Positions 38,399 to 48,189 of a DNA stretch of 64,000 bases are shown piece after piece. The notes beneath the pieces were generated by a model. The model searched no databases and had not been told where the DNA came from. It saw nothing but the letters and a program-made list of their open reading frames with translations. Made by a program: the position numbers and the translations under genes. Position 1 is the first letter of the stretch. The number at the start of each line of letters is the position of its first letter. Source of the DNA: Chitinibacter sp. FCG-7 (GTDB taxonomy: Bacteria; Pseudomonadota; Gammaproteobacteria; Burkholderiales; Chitinibacteraceae). Location of the stretch: NCBI RefSeq assembly GCF_040047665.1, contig NZ_CP157355.1, forward strand, positions 3,286,001-3,350,000. The letters run 5' to 3'.

Positions 38399-39802
38399 AT
38401 GCTGACATTGCATAACTCTCTCGCCCGCGAAAAGCAGGAATTCAAACCAATCACTCCAGGTCATGTGAACATGTACGTCTGCGGCATGACCGTATACGAC
38501 TACTGTCATATCGGCCACGCACGGATGGTGGTGGTGTTTGACGTGGTGGCACGCTGGTTGCGCGAGAGTGGCTATCGCGTCAATTACGTGCGCAATATCA
38601 CTGATATCGACGACAAAATTATCAAACGTGCAGTGGAAAACGGCGAGTCGATTCAAAGCCTGACTTCGCGTTTTATTGACGCAATGAATGAAGATTTTGC
38701 CGCGTTGGGCATTATTCGCCCCGATCACGAGCCGCGTGCGACCGATCACGTTGGCGGTATGCAGGCGATTATCAGCAAGCTATTTGAGAAAGGCTTGGCC
38801 TATCACGCACCCAATGGTGATGTGTATTACTCGGTGAAGGACTTTGACGGCTACGGCAAATTGTCGCGCAAAGATTTTGACGAGCAACGCGCCGGTGAGC
38901 GCGTTGAAGTTGATCCGAATAAACGCGATCCACGTGACTTCGTATTGTGGAAAGCGGCCAAAGATGATGAACCGAGCGATGTGAAATGGGATTCGCCGTG
39001 GGGTAAAGGTCGCCCGGGTTGGCATATCGAATGCTCGGCGATGTCTTGCCATCATTTGGGCGAGCATTTTGATATTCACGGTGGTGGTGAAGATTTGCAA
39101 TTCCCGCACCACGAAAATGAAATCGCCCAGTCCGAAGGCGCGCACGGCCAGCAGTATGTGAACTACTGGCTGCACAACGGCTTTATCAATGTCGACAACG
39201 AAAAAATGTCGAAAAGCCTGGGTAACTTCTTCATTATTCGTGAAGTGCTACAGAAATTTGACGCCGAAGTACTGCGTTTCTTTATTTTGCGCGCGCACTA
39301 TCGCAGTCCGCTGAACTACAGCGATGTACATCTGAATGACGCTAAAAACGCGCTGACTCGTTTATATACCGCGCTGAAAACAGTTGCACCTGCAGAAGTG
39401 GCGATTGATTGGAATGATTCACTGGCTGCGCGTTTCAAGGTTGCGATGGATGATGACTTTGCCACGACTGAAGCGGTGGCCGTGTTGTTTGAATTGGCCG
39501 CCGAAGCCAATAAGCACGCCGGTACTGAGCTAGGGGCGCAAAAAGCCGGTTTGCTCAAAGCTTTGGGTGGTGTGCTGGGCTTGCTACAACGCGATCCGCA
39601 ATCATTTCTGCAGGCCGATATTGGTGCAGACGGTCATGAAGGAGCGTGGACTGCCGATAAAATTGAAGCGGCGATTGTCTCGCGCCGTGAAGCGCGTGCA
39701 GCCAAAAACTGGGCCGAAGGCGATCGCATTCGCGACGAGTTGGCTGCGGCAGGTATCGTGCTGGAAGACAAGGCGGGTGAGACAACTTGGCGTCGCAGCT
39801 AA
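38399..39802 (+). CDS. cysS: Cysteinyl-tRNA synthetase
   Basis: 467 residues, standard for class I CysRS. The HIGH motif is in [15 protein letters not shown] (with the zinc-site Cys), the second zinc ligands are in [15 protein letters not shown] and [15 protein letters not shown], and the KMSKS loop is [12 protein letters not shown] near residue 268. The C-terminal anticodon-binding part is complete. Divergent from trpE with 277 bases between them. Confidence 0.97.
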   Translation: MLTLHNSLAREKQEFKPITPGHVNMYVCGMTVYDYCHIGHARMVVVFDVVARWLRESGYRVNYVRNITDIDDKIIKRAVENGESIQSLTSRFIDAMNEDFAALGIIRPDHEPRATDHVGGMQAIISKLFEKGLAYHAPNGDVYYSVKDFDGYGKLSRKDFDEQRAGERVEVDPNKRDPRDFVLWKAAKDDEPSDVKWDSPWGKGRPGWHIECSAMSCHHLGEHFDIHGGGEDLQFPHHENEIAQSEGAHGQQYVNYWLHNGFINVDNEKMSKSLGNFFIIREVLQKFDAEVLRFFILRAHYRSPLNYSDVHLNDAKNALTRLYTALKTVAPAEVAIDWNDSLAARFKVAMDDDFATTEAVAVLFELAAEANKHAGTELGAQKAGLLKALGGVLGLLQRDPQSFLQADIGADGHEGAWTADKIEAAIVSRREARAAKNWAEGDRIRDELAAAGIVLEDKAGETTWRRS

Positions 39803-39880
39803 ACAGACTTGCGGTTTTGTGTGCTGATGTGCGCACAAATTGATCTGTACACAGCAACAACAGCAGCCAACGTAAATGTT

Positions 39881-40276
39881 TTACTCGGCCACATCGCCAT
39901 CAACATAAAACCAGCGCCCATCCTCGCGGACAAAGCGGCTGTGCTCTGCCAGACGGTAGGCACGGCCGCCCACTTTGTAGCGTGCCACAAAAGACACCAC
40001 GCCACGGTCGCCGTCGCTTTCGGCGTGGTTCACGCTCAGGCCCAGCCATTTCGCTTTGGGCTCTTCATCCAGATCCAGCTGTTCAGGCCGGGTACTCGAA
40101 TGCCAAGTGCCCAGCAAATACGCTTCCAGCCCCAATACATAGGCGCTATAGCGCGAGCGCATTAATTGCTCTGGGCTTGGAGGCAAGTCGCCCAGATGAA
40201 AAGGCTGGCAACATTGCTGGTATTGCGCGCCGCCGCAGGGGCAGAGGTCGGCGTGAAGGCGAGAAGGAGCGGGCAT
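39881..40276 (-). CDS. YchJ-type SEC-C motif protein
   Basis: 131 residues. A zinc-binding SEC-C-like motif near the N-terminus (CPCGGAQYQQCCQPFH) is followed by an NTF2-like domain (about 35-131) with MRSRYSAYVLGLEAYLLGTWH. This is the YchJ/UPF0225 build; the function of the family is not established. It sits alone between cysS and the HAD gene, on the opposite strand. Confidence 0.88.
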   Translation of the reverse strand: MPAPSRLHADLCPCGGAQYQQCCQPFHLGDLPPSPEQLMRSRYSAYVLGLEAYLLGTWHSSTRPEQLDLDEEPKAKWLGLSVNHAESDGDRGVVSFVARYKVGGRAYRLAEHSRFVREDGRWFYVDGDVAE

Positions 40277-40300
40277 CGGGTCTCAAGTTTCGATTAACTA

Positions 40301-40386
40301 CGGTTAAGTGCGAGCAAAAGCGTCCACGCATCGTTGCTTCGCCTTGCCGTACTTTCTGTACTGTCTACGGCTTTGCGCCTTGCGTG
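40301..40386. repeat. Hairpin-bearing intergenic sequence, possible dispersed repeat
   Basis: The stretch carries a stem GCCGTA / TACGGC at 40346-40371, with an inner GTAC / GTAC pair and near-repeats of GCCTTGC on each side. The look (AGCCGTAGACAGTACAG on the minus strand) recalls dispersed intergenic units of beta-proteobacteria, from memory only. Only one copy is in the window. Confidence 0.35.
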
Positions 40387-40436
40387 AAAACTTTTAATCA
40401 GTTACTTATTGTTTTCCAAAACCCAAGACTAAGCAA

Positions 40437-41108
40437 ATGTCCCCGAGCAAACACCCTGCAATTGCCGCCGCCATTTTTGATATGGACGGCCTTTTACTCG
40501 ATACCGAACGCATGGCGCTCACTTGCTGGCACGATGCGGCACGCCAGCTGGGCCATGAGATTGACGAAGCCATTCCGCTGGGCATGGTGGGTATGCATTC
40601 TTCCAAAACGCTGGCGTATCTGGATGAGCAACTCGGGGCTGATTTTCCAACGCAGGCGCTGCGCGAGCTGACGCATGAAATTTATCTGCAGCGCAGCCAC
40701 GATGCCATCGCGCTGCGCCCTGGCGTGATCGAGCTATTTGACTGGCTTGAGCAGCAAGGCATTCGCAAAGCCGTGGCCACGTCCACCCGCCGCAGCATTG
40801 CCGAACATCATCTGCAGCTGGCCAACCTATGGCCGCGTATCAAGTTTGCCGTCTGCGGCGATGAAGTACAGCACCCCAAACCTGCACCCGAAATTTATCT
40901 GCAAGCCATCACCCGGCTGGGTGTGGCGGCGGCGCAGTGCGTGGTGTTCGAAGATTCCAATTTCGGCGTACAGGCCGGGCATGCCGCTGGCTGCCGCGTC
41001 ATAATGGTGCCCGATTTGCGTCCGCCGTTGCCCACCGTACAGGACTTGGAAATCACGATTGTTAGCTCGCTGCACGAAGCGCGCCAGCTACTGGCTGAAC
41101 AGCGCTAA
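40437..41108 (+). CDS. HAD family phosphatase, beta-PGM/YcjU-like
   Basis: 223 residues. HAD motif I is IFDMDGLLLDTE (about 13-24), motif II is VATSTRR, motif III is the lysine in QHPKPAPEIYLQA, and motif IV is VFEDSNFGVQAGHAAG. The cap is the small helical type of subclass I. Enzymes of this group dephosphorylate sugar phosphates or other small molecules; the substrate here cannot be told. It stands alone; a 49-nt palindrome follows its stop. Confidence 0.88.
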   Translation: MSPSKHPAIAAAIFDMDGLLLDTERMALTCWHDAARQLGHEIDEAIPLGMVGMHSSKTLAYLDEQLGADFPTQALRELTHEIYLQRSHDAIALRPGVIELFDWLEQQGIRKAVATSTRRSIAEHHLQLANLWPRIKFAVCGDEVQHPKPAPEIYLQAITRLGVAAAQCVVFEDSNFGVQAGHAAGCRVIMVPDLRPPLPTVQDLEITIVSSLHEARQLLAEQR

Positions 41109-41451
41109 TGCAAGAATGAGTAATCAAGGGGTATATCGCCGCAGCTATTTATTATCAATATCTACAGCAACATACCCATTCATGAATAGCCATGAATTAT
41201 TTGCTCAGAATGAGTTTCATCCTCAGGCGTGGGCGAGCGGCTGATTTCTGCTTTGCAGCGTGGCAAGGCCAATCCTCATCGCCCACCGCTGGAGCTTGCG
41301 CAGAGGCTGGCTACGCGTTACGAGAGCCGAAATTATTTCTTTTTGATGAAATTTTCTTTTCATTTTCTTGATTTAAAGCGACAAAGCGCAGTGAAACTGC
41401 CTCGGCTTTCTGCGATAATCCGCCCCATCTTCATTTCCTCACGAGCATTGT
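41109..41451. other. Intergenic region before pit
   Basis: 343 bases without a convincing gene. It contains the 49-nt palindrome at 41130-41178 and an AT-rich stretch (41330-41400) that probably carries the pit promoter. Short plus-strand frames here have no ribosome site or family likeness. Confidence 0.5.
41130..41178. repeat. 49-nt GGGTAT...ATACCC palindromic element (copy D)
   Basis: Exactly 49 nt, 21 bases after the HAD gene stop. The outer arms GGGTAT / ATACCC are perfect; the inner part is less paired. Read on the minus strand it shares GCTGTAGAT at the same offset as copy F and AAATAGCT with copy B. Confidence 0.75.
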
Positions 41452-42921
41452 ATGCTTGATCTGTTTACCGGCATGGCCACCTGGCCGGCCGTTATGTTGG
41501 CGCTCGCGCTGTTTTTTGTGCTGGCTTACGAATTTATCAATGGTTTTCACGACACGGCCAACGCGGTTGCCACGGTGATTTACACCAAGGCCATGCCTGC
41601 CCATCTGGCGGTGATCGGCTCGGGTATTTTCAATTTCCTCGGCGTTATTCTGGGTGGGTTGGGCGTGGCGTATGCCATCGTTCACCTATTGCCGGTTGAT
41701 CTATTGCTCAACGTAGGCGTCGGTCATGGCCTGTATATGGTGTATGCCTTGCTGGCGGCGGCGATTATCTGGAATCTGGGCACCTGGTACTTCGGCATTC
41801 CGGCATCCAGCTCGCACACACTGATCGGCTCGATTATGGGCGTGGGTATTGTCAATGCGATGATGAATAATCAGTACTGGCTATCGGGCATCAACGTTAA
41901 AAAAGCGATTGATATTCTGCTCTCGCTGCTGATCTCGCCGACGATTGGTCTGGTACTGGCCGGCTTGTTTCTGCTGGCACTGAAAAAATGGCGTCCCGAG
42001 TCGCGCATGCACATGACGCCAGATGAGCGTAAAGCCATCGACGGCAAAAAACACCCGCCATTCTGGACTCGGACCACGCTGATTGCTTCGGCAATGGGCA
42101 TGAGTTTCGCGCATGGCTCGAACGACGGCCAGAAAGGGATTGGTTTGCTGATGTTGGTGCTGATCGGTCTGGCGCCGACGCAATTTGCCGTCAATATGGA
42201 CAGCACGGCATTGCAAATCCAGCAAACGCGCGATTCAGCCATGCATATACGCGATTTTTATCTGGGCAATCAAGCCCGTTTTGCGCAGATTGACTTGGGC
42301 AGCAACACGGGCAAGCCACTGCCAGCCTTGTTCAAATGTGAAGCAGCCACCACGCTGCCAGCGCTTGAATCAGTCATTGGCACGTTGAGCGGCGTGAAAA
42401 ACTACGCGCAACTGAGCAGCGAAGACCGCCGCAAAGTCCGCCGCATTTTGCTGTGTCTGGACGATACCGCCAAGAAAATCAGCAAATTGCCAAGCCTGTC
42501 ATCACAGGACAAAGCGGATCTGAACGAAATGCGTAAAGGTCTGAACACCACCACCGAATATGCCCCGCGCTGGGTGATTGTGGCCGTTGCCTTGGCGCTG
42601 GGTCTGGGCACCATGGTCGGCTGGAAGCGGATTGTGTATACCGTGGGCGAGAAAATCGGCAATAAAGGCATGACTTACGCACAAGGCAACGCCGCGCAAA
42701 TCACTGCCGCCAGCGCCATCGGCATCGCCAGCTGGACCGGCATGCCCGTTTCGACGACGCACATCCTGTCATCTGCGGTTGCCGGCACCATGGTGGCGAA
42801 CAAGAGCGGGTTGCAAGGCGGTACAGTCAAAAGCATCGCGATTGCCTGGGTACTGACTCTGCCGGTCACCATTTTGCTCTCGGGCGGTATTTTCTGGGCC
42901 GCCAGCGTGCTGTTTGCCTAA
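41452..42921 (+). CDS. pit: PiT-type low-affinity inorganic phosphate transporter
   Basis: 489 residues with about ten membrane helices arranged as two PHO4 halves. The signature GFHDTANAVATVIYTKAM is near residue 25 and its second copy, FAHGSNDGQKGIG, near 220. A large cytoplasmic loop (about 260-365) separates the halves, as in PitA. It takes up phosphate with divalent metal using the proton gradient. Monocistronic with its own terminator. Confidence 0.94.
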   Translation: MLDLFTGMATWPAVMLALALFFVLAYEFINGFHDTANAVATVIYTKAMPAHLAVIGSGIFNFLGVILGGLGVAYAIVHLLPVDLLLNVGVGHGLYMVYALLAAAIIWNLGTWYFGIPASSSHTLIGSIMGVGIVNAMMNNQYWLSGINVKKAIDILLSLLISPTIGLVLAGLFLLALKKWRPESRMHMTPDERKAIDGKKHPPFWTRTTLIASAMGMSFAHGSNDGQKGIGLLMLVLIGLAPTQFAVNMDSTALQIQQTRDSAMHIRDFYLGNQARFAQIDLGSNTGKPLPALFKCEAATTLPALESVIGTLSGVKNYAQLSSEDRRKVRRILLCLDDTAKKISKLPSLSSQDKADLNEMRKGLNTTTEYAPRWVIVAVALALGLGTMVGWKRIVYTVGEKIGNKGMTYAQGNAAQITAASAIGIASWTGMPVSTTHILSSAVAGTMVANKSGLQGGTVKSIAIAWVLTLPVTILLSGGIFWAASVLFA

Positions 42922-42945
42922 AAATTGCTGAGTATTTCTAAAGTT

Positions 42946-42976
42946 AAAAAACCCGCGCATGTCGCGGGTTTTTTTT
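42946..42976 (+). terminator. Intrinsic terminator of pit
   Basis: AAAAAACCCGCG-CATGT-CGCGGGTTTTTTTT, 24 bases past the pit stop. The A and T runs on both sides could also serve the LysR gene on the minus strand, whose stop is at 43023. Confidence 0.88.
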
Positions 42977-43022
42977 GCTGCAAGCATGGTTATGTTTGAT
43001 GAGTCTGACTATGGCAAGCACT

Positions 43023-43985
43023 TTAATCTCGTTTGCTTAAACGCTGGCTGAGTGCGTTGACAATAAAGTCAATAAAGACCCTGTATTTCCTTGGAATGCT
43101 CGATCTATATGGATATACGAGATATACCGGGGTAGGGTTTGCGTGCCATTCGCTTAAAACTGCTTGCAGTAATCCCAGCTTGCAATAAGTTTCTCCCACA
43201 AACTGTGGCAATAGCGCAATGCCATGTCCATTGATGGCGCTCACGGCCAGCGTTGGATTGGTGTCGCTGCATAAAACAGGTTGCAATGCGGCTCTGACTT
43301 CATCCTGATTATTAAAAAGATGCCATTGCCGTGAATGCTGGTAATCATCGTTGATCAGCGTGGCATGGTGGATAAGATCTGCCGGATGGTGTAACGGCGG
43401 TGCATCAGCCAGATAGCCAGGGGCTGCATAGAGCCGGTCTTGTGCAAATCCTAGCTCTTTTGCCACCAGACGTTCGTCGCCAACCCGCCCAACCCGAATG
43501 CAAAAATCGACACCATCAGCACCCGGTGAAATTAGTCGGTTGTTCGAATCGACACGGATGCGCAGCCCCGGATGCTGGCGAGCCAGCTCGGCCATCAGCG
43601 GGCCTACGGCGTATTGCGACAAAGAGGGTGTTGTGCTGATCCAGAGCTCGCCTTCAATGTGCTGCTGTGTGTCTTCAATATCAAGCCTGACCTGACCTAG
43701 CAATTCCCGCAAGGCAACAGCGTGTGGCAGTAGTTTTTGTCCGGCTTCGGTCAGCGACATGCTACGCGTGCTGCGCAAGACCAGTTGGGTGCCCAACTCT
43801 TTTTCCAGATTGCGGATCAGTTGACTAACGTGACTTTTGGCGCAGCCGCGCTCCTGTGCTGCCGCAGTAAAGCTACCGAGTCGCGACAGAGATTCGAAAG
43901 CTAAAAGTGAATCTGGATCTAGTATTGTTTTCATTTGAGAACGGTGTATTCCATTTATAGCCCTTATCAGCGTATGTTTACCCAA
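43023..43985 (-). CDS. LysR family transcriptional regulator
   Basis: 320 residues. The N-terminal winged helix (about 17-75; LSRLGSFTAAAQERGCAKSHVSQLIRNLEKELG) and the substrate-binding domain (about 105-310) are typical. It resembles the AaeR/DhaR-like group that ends near FIDFIVNAL. The target is unknown. A possible small gene is divergent from it within a few bases, the usual LysR arrangement, so that gene or nothing in this window could be a target. Confidence 0.9.
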   Translation of the reverse strand: MGKHTLIRAINGIHRSQMKTILDPDSLLAFESLSRLGSFTAAAQERGCAKSHVSQLIRNLEKELGTQLVLRSTRSMSLTEAGQKLLPHAVALRELLGQVRLDIEDTQQHIEGELWISTTPSLSQYAVGPLMAELARQHPGLRIRVDSNNRLISPGADGVDFCIRVGRVGDERLVAKELGFAQDRLYAAPGYLADAPPLHHPADLIHHATLINDDYQHSRQWHLFNNQDEVRAALQPVLCSDTNPTLAVSAINGHGIALLPQFVGETYCKLGLLQAVLSEWHANPTPVYLVYPYRSSIPRKYRVFIDFIVNALSQRLSKRD

Positions 43986-44030
43986 TTATGATAATAGTGT
44001 CTACTGATTTGAGAACAAAGAGGAAGCATC

Positions 44031-44213
44031 ATGAATCAATTGCTAACACGTTTTATGGGATGCTTACGCAGTTTGTGCGCCGGAATGAGCTACGATGCTT
44101 TTTCTCGCTCCCCCCGCTACTTGCACAGCCAATGGCCAAGCGCTCACCGTTGCACACCCATGTCGTGCGAAGAAGAAACACTGGAGCAGCTGCGTGATCG
44201 CTGGCGTGTTTGA
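44031..44213 (+). CDS. Possible small Cys-containing protein
   Basis: 60 residues starting MNQLLTRFMGCLRSLCAG, with four cysteines and a charged end (EEETLEQLRDRWRV). AGAGGAAG precedes the ATG at good spacing, and it is divergent from the LysR gene. A hairpin of GGAATG / ATTCC with a following T-rich stretch lies just after it. No family is recognised. It could be a real small protein or a chance frame. Confidence 0.45.
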   Translation: MNQLLTRFMGCLRSLCAGMSYDAFSRSPRYLHSQWPSAHRCTPMSCEEETLEQLRDRWRV

Positions 44214-44221
44214 TTTAAGGA

Positions 44222-44266
44222 ATGGGATATTGGTAGCGCTGAGTGCCGCGTATTCCATTTTTCCTC
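44222..44266 (+). terminator. Weak terminator-like hairpin
   Basis: GGAAT...ATTCC followed by ATTTTTCC after the small plus-strand frame. The loop is long, so confidence is low. Confidence 0.3.
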
Positions 44267-44307
44267 ATTTTGCCTAGGCGGCTTGTATCAAATTCAATTC
44301 ACTAACT

Positions 44308-45507
44308 TCAATTGCCAGGCAGCTGGGTGCCTTTTGGCCATAGTAGCCATAGCCTGCCTTCCTGCTTCATTTTTCCCGCCAGCTCGCCTGCCGCATCGCC
44401 CGTTCCCCAGAAGAAATCAGCGCGAACTGTGCCGCGGATTGCGCCGCCGGTATCTTGTGCGGCGACGAGGCGGTGGATGCCGCCATCGTTATCGGGGCGC
44501 GTTGTTGCGATAAAGGCAAGGCTGCCGAGCGGTACGGTATTGGGGTCAATCGCGATGCTGTAGCCAGCGGTCAGCGGTACGCCCAAAGAACCCAAGGGAC
44601 CATCGGTCCCGTTCAAACCTGTCCGTCCGTCCTGACTTTCCGGCAAGGTGCGGAAAAATACATAGCTCGGGTTGCTGTTCAGTAGCTCGTCGATCCGATT
44701 TGGATTGGCTTTGGCCCAGGTTTTGATGCTCTGCATCGAGACTTCGCTGGCGGGCAGAATGCCTTGCTCGACCAGCCAACGGCCGACTGGTTTGTACGGG
44801 CGACCATTTTGGTCGGCATAGCCCAGACGCAGTTGCTTGCCATCAGGTAATTGCACGCGTCCCGAGCCTTGAATTTGCAAAAACTGTACGTCCATTGGGT
44901 CTTGCAACCAGGCCAGAATCGGCGCATCGACGCCTTTGGCGACAATGTCACCGCGATCTGGATAAGCCACCAGTTTATTGCCGACCACACGGCCGCGCAG
45001 GCGTTTGCCTTTGAGTTCGGGGTAAACGTCGTCGAGCGCGACGGTGATCATGTCTTTGGGCGGCGCGTAAACGGGTTGATTGGCTTTGGTCGTGCGCGTC
45101 AGGCTGCCGGGATAAATCGGCTCGTAATAGCCGGTAATCAGACCGGTTTCATTGCCATCGGGGTTGGTGAGCTGGTAGGGCGTCAGGTTTTTTTCCAGAA
45201 ACTGGCGAATGCTGGCGGTGTCGATGGCGACGGATTTGGCGTCGCTGCACAGCTTAACCCACGTAGCACGTGGTTTGGCGCAGCCTTTGAGCCACGCTTG
45301 CCAGCCATTGACGAGCTGATCCTGATTCCAGTTGGGAACTTGCTGCCAGCTACGTTCGGTGTAACGAGGCGCAGCGGGTGAGGGTATTGGTGTAGAGGTT
45401 ATGCCAGGTGTCGGCTTCGGGCTGATACCACTAGGGGTAGTTGAGCAAGCTGACAAAAAAACAGCCAGTAAACTGGCTGTTATGAATAATGGACTACGAA
45501 GTTTCAT
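44308..45507 (-). CDS. mltA: Membrane-bound lytic murein transglycosylase A
   Basis: 399 residues. The lipoprotein signal ends in a lipobox LSAC (about residue 20), so it is an outer-membrane lipoprotein. The MltA domain (about 120-280; GLITGYYEPIYPGSLTR) and 3D domain (about 300-395) carry the catalytic aspartate region QDTGGAIRGTVRADFF. It cleaves peptidoglycan between MurNAc and GlcNAc. The ATG follows directly on the phaM stop (TAAATG), so the two are coupled. Confidence 0.95.
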   Translation of the reverse strand: MKLRSPLFITASLLAVFLSACSTTPSGISPKPTPGITSTPIPSPAAPRYTERSWQQVPNWNQDQLVNGWQAWLKGCAKPRATWVKLCSDAKSVAIDTASIRQFLEKNLTPYQLTNPDGNETGLITGYYEPIYPGSLTRTTKANQPVYAPPKDMITVALDDVYPELKGKRLRGRVVGNKLVAYPDRGDIVAKGVDAPILAWLQDPMDVQFLQIQGSGRVQLPDGKQLRLGYADQNGRPYKPVGRWLVEQGILPASEVSMQSIKTWAKANPNRIDELLNSNPSYVFFRTLPESQDGRTGLNGTDGPLGSLGVPLTAGYSIAIDPNTVPLGSLAFIATTRPDNDGGIHRLVAAQDTGGAIRGTVRADFFWGTGDAAGELAGKMKQEGRLWLLWPKGTQLPGN

Positions 45508-45759
45508 TTACGGGTTTTCCGAAGATTTGGGGTCCAGACTCTGCTTGAAAGCGGCAAGGCCGGCTTTTTGCATTTCCAGTGTTTTGACCGTCATTTGCAG
45601 CATGCCCACTTGCAGGCTGAGCCATTGCTCGACGGTGCGGCATTCGGCAATTTTGCGGTCGATTTCTTCTTCAGACAAGGGCGGCATAAAAGGGTTGCTG
45701 CCCGGCTTCATCATTTGATTAAAAAAAGCAAAGGGGTCGGCGGGATTAAAATCACTCAT
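45508..45759 (-). CDS. phaM: PhaM-like polyhydroxyalkanoate granule protein
   Basis: 83 residues. The core EEEIDRKIAECRTVEQWLSLQVGMLQMTVKTLEMQKAGL-type helix (about 30-70) matches the conserved segment of PhaM, which links PHA granules to the nucleoid and activates PHA synthase. It lacks the long Lys/Ala-rich DNA-binding tail of Ralstonia PhaM, so the role may be reduced. ATG at 45759 overlaps the maeB stop by eight bases; an in-frame upstream ATG at 45792 lies inside maeB. Confidence 0.75.
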   Translation of the reverse strand: MSDFNPADPFAFFNQMMKPGSNPFMPPLSEEEIDRKIAECRTVEQWLSLQVGMLQMTVKTLEMQKAGLAAFKQSLDPKSSENP

Positions 45760-48040
45760 TTTGCTCTCCGGTGTGTTGCGTTGCAGCTTCAACCGCGGCC
45801 AGCGCAGCCATATTAATAATGCGGCGCACCGAGGCTGTTGGCGTCAGAATATGCGCCGGTTTGGCCAAGCCCATCAGGATAGGCCCGATGGTCACGCCAT
45901 CAACAGACGTCGTTTTGAGCAGGTTAAACGAAATATTGGCCGCGTCCAGATTGGGCATCACCAGAATATTGGCTTCGCCTTTCAGGCGCGAATTCGGGAA
46001 CACCTGCTGGCGTATGGTGTGTGATAACGCGGCATCGCCATGCATTTCACCATCGATTTCCAGCTCCGGCGCTCGCTCGGTCACCAGTTGCAGCGTTTGC
46101 TGCATTTTGCGTGCCGACGGGCTATCAAAGCTGCCAAAACTCGAATGGCTGAGCAGCGCAACTTTGGGAACGATACCAAATTTGCGCACTGCTTCAGACG
46201 CCATCAAGGTAATGTCGGCGAGCTGCTCGGCGCTAGGATCCTGATTGACGTAGGTATCGCAGATAAATACATTACCGGTTTGCAGCAGCAGAATATTCAT
46301 CGCCGCACTCACCGTCGTTCCCGCTTTCTGACCCAACACATTCATCAGGTGGTGATGGTGGTTGTGATACAGGCCGTAGGTACCACAAATCATTGCGTCT
46401 GCTTCACCACGTTTGACCATCAGCGCGCCGATCAGCGTGGTTTTGCGCCGCACTTCAGCTTTGGCGAGGTTTTCAGATACGCCCTTGCGCTGCATGATCT
46501 GGTAATACAGCTGCCAGTATTCACGATAGCGCGGATCGTTTTCGGGGTTACACACTTCAAAATCAATGCCGGGGCGAATCCGCAGACCCAGTTTGTCGAT
46601 ACGAGCCTGCAGCACGCTAGGGCGGCCAACCAGTATTGGCTGGCAGAGCTTCATATCGATGATTTCCTGCACCGCATGCAACACGCGCTCGTCTTCGCCT
46701 TCACAGAAGACAACGCGTTTTTGCGCTTTTTTGGCGGCAGCAAACACCGGGCGCATAAACAGATTGGTTTTATAAACAAACTGCGTCAGCTCGTCGATAT
46801 AGGCGTGGAAATCTTCAATCGGCCGCGTCGCAACGCCGCTGTCCATCGCTGCTTTGGCCACGGCAGGAGCGATTTTGATAATCAGGCGTGGATCGAATGG
46901 TTTGGGAATCAGATATTCGGGGCCAAACGAGAGCTCCTGACCGCCATACGCATCTGCGACGACGTCTGATTGCTCGGCGTGTGCCAGCTCGGCAATCGCA
47001 TTCACCGCCGCGTGTTTCATCGCTTCATTGATTGACGTTGCGCCAACGTCGAGCGCACCACGGAAAATGAAGGGGAAGCACAGCACATTATTGACCTGAT
47101 TCGGGTAGTCCGAACGGCCAGTGCAGATAATTGCGTCGCTACGCGCTGCTTGCGCTTCGGGTGGCGTAATTTCGGGGTTGGGGTTGGCCAGCGCCAGAAT
47201 CAGCGGATTGGCCGCCATCGTTTTAAGCATCTCGCCAGTCACGAGGCCTTGACCTGACAGACCGAGGAAAATATCGGCACCGACGAGCGCTTCAGTGAGC
47301 GTGCGCAATGCGGTGTCGCGTGCGTAGCGCTGTTTGGTTTCGTCCAGCGGGCCACGCTCGGTATGGATGACGCCTTTGGAGTCGCAGACCATGATATTGC
47401 TGCGCTGAACGCCCAATGAAACAAGCAAATCCAGACAGGCAATCGCCGCTGCGCCTGCGCCGGAAGCCACGAGTTTGACCTGATCGAGCTGCTTGCCGAT
47501 CAGGGACAAAGCATTTTTAACTGCAGCGCCAACAATAATCGCCGTACCGTGTTGATCGTCATGAAAAACGGGGATTTTCATCCGTTCACGCAATTTGCGC
47601 TCGACATAAAAACACTCGGGCGCTTTGATGTCTTCCAGGTTGATACCGCCAAAAGTGGGCTCTAGCGCGGCAATGATTTCGATCAGTTTGTCAGGGTCTT
47701 TTTGTTCGATTTCGATGTCAAAAACATCAATGCCAGCGAATTTTTTGAACAAGACGCCTTTGCCTTCCATCACCGGTTTACTGGCCAAGGGGCCGATGTC
47801 GCCCAGACCCAGCACAGCCGTGCCGTTGGTGACGACCGCAACCAGATTGCCACGAGAAGTCAGATTGCGCGCCTCAGAGGGGTCTTCAACAATCGCATCA
47901 CACGCAGCAGCGACACCGGGTGAATAAGCCAGTGCCAGATCACGCTGGCTGGCTAGGCCCTTGGTAGGGACGACCTGTATTTTGCCCGGCTTGGGAAAAC
48001 GGTGATATTCCAGTGCTTTTTTGCGTAACTCTTCGTCCAT
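45752..48040 (-). CDS. maeB: NADP-dependent malic enzyme with phosphotransacetylase-like domain
   Basis: 762 residues. The N-terminal malic enzyme part (about 1-430) has [22 protein letters not shown] and the metal-binding FHDDQHGTA; the NADP fold has [15 protein letters not shown]. The C-terminal phosphate acetyl/butyryltransferase-like domain (about 435-755) is usually regulatory in MaeB (acetyl-CoA inhibition). It makes pyruvate, CO2 and NADPH from malate. First gene of a maeB-phaM-mltA operon; a link of NADPH supply to PHA formation is plausible. Confidence 0.95.
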   Translation of the reverse strand: MDEELRKKALEYHRFPKPGKIQVVPTKGLASQRDLALAYSPGVAAACDAIVEDPSEARNLTSRGNLVAVVTNGTAVLGLGDIGPLASKPVMEGKGVLFKKFAGIDVFDIEIEQKDPDKLIEIIAALEPTFGGINLEDIKAPECFYVERKLRERMKIPVFHDDQHGTAIIVGAAVKNALSLIGKQLDQVKLVASGAGAAAIACLDLLVSLGVQRSNIMVCDSKGVIHTERGPLDETKQRYARDTALRTLTEALVGADIFLGLSGQGLVTGEMLKTMAANPLILALANPNPEITPPEAQAARSDAIICTGRSDYPNQVNNVLCFPFIFRGALDVGATSINEAMKHAAVNAIAELAHAEQSDVVADAYGGQELSFGPEYLIPKPFDPRLIIKIAPAVAKAAMDSGVATRPIEDFHAYIDELTQFVYKTNLFMRPVFAAAKKAQKRVVFCEGEDERVLHAVQEIIDMKLCQPILVGRPSVLQARIDKLGLRIRPGIDFEVCNPENDPRYREYWQLYYQIMQRKGVSENLAKAEVRRKTTLIGALMVKRGEADAMICGTYGLYHNHHHHLMNVLGQKAGTTVSAAMNILLLQTGNVFICDTYVNQDPSAEQLADITLMASEAVRKFGIVPKVALLSHSSFGSFDSPSARKMQQTLQLVTERAPELEIDGEMHGDAALSHTIRQQVFPNSRLKGEANILVMPNLDAANISFNLLKTTSVDGVTIGPILMGLAKPAHILTPTASVRRIINMAALAAVEAATQHTGEQNE

Positions 48041-48189
48041 ACTGCACCCGCAATCTGATTGAATGACGCTTTATTCTAGACCCTGAGCCTGCCTTGGGTA
48101 TTGCCGAAAGGCTTTATATCGCAGTGCAGCAATTTTTTTGTTGTGAAATCGCCAATTTCTCCTATCTGAGCGTCAATCTATTACCTTGG

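Noticed and set aside
46040..46969. Long plus-strand frame (309 codons) opposite maeB
   Set aside because: It lies wholly antisense to the clearly conserved malic enzyme gene and its product has no family likeness; frames of this kind arise from codon bias on the other strand.
48096..48105. GGGTATTGCC at 48096 as a sixth full 49-nt element
   Set aside because: The expected partner end 49 nt away is not ATACCC, so it is at best a remnant.
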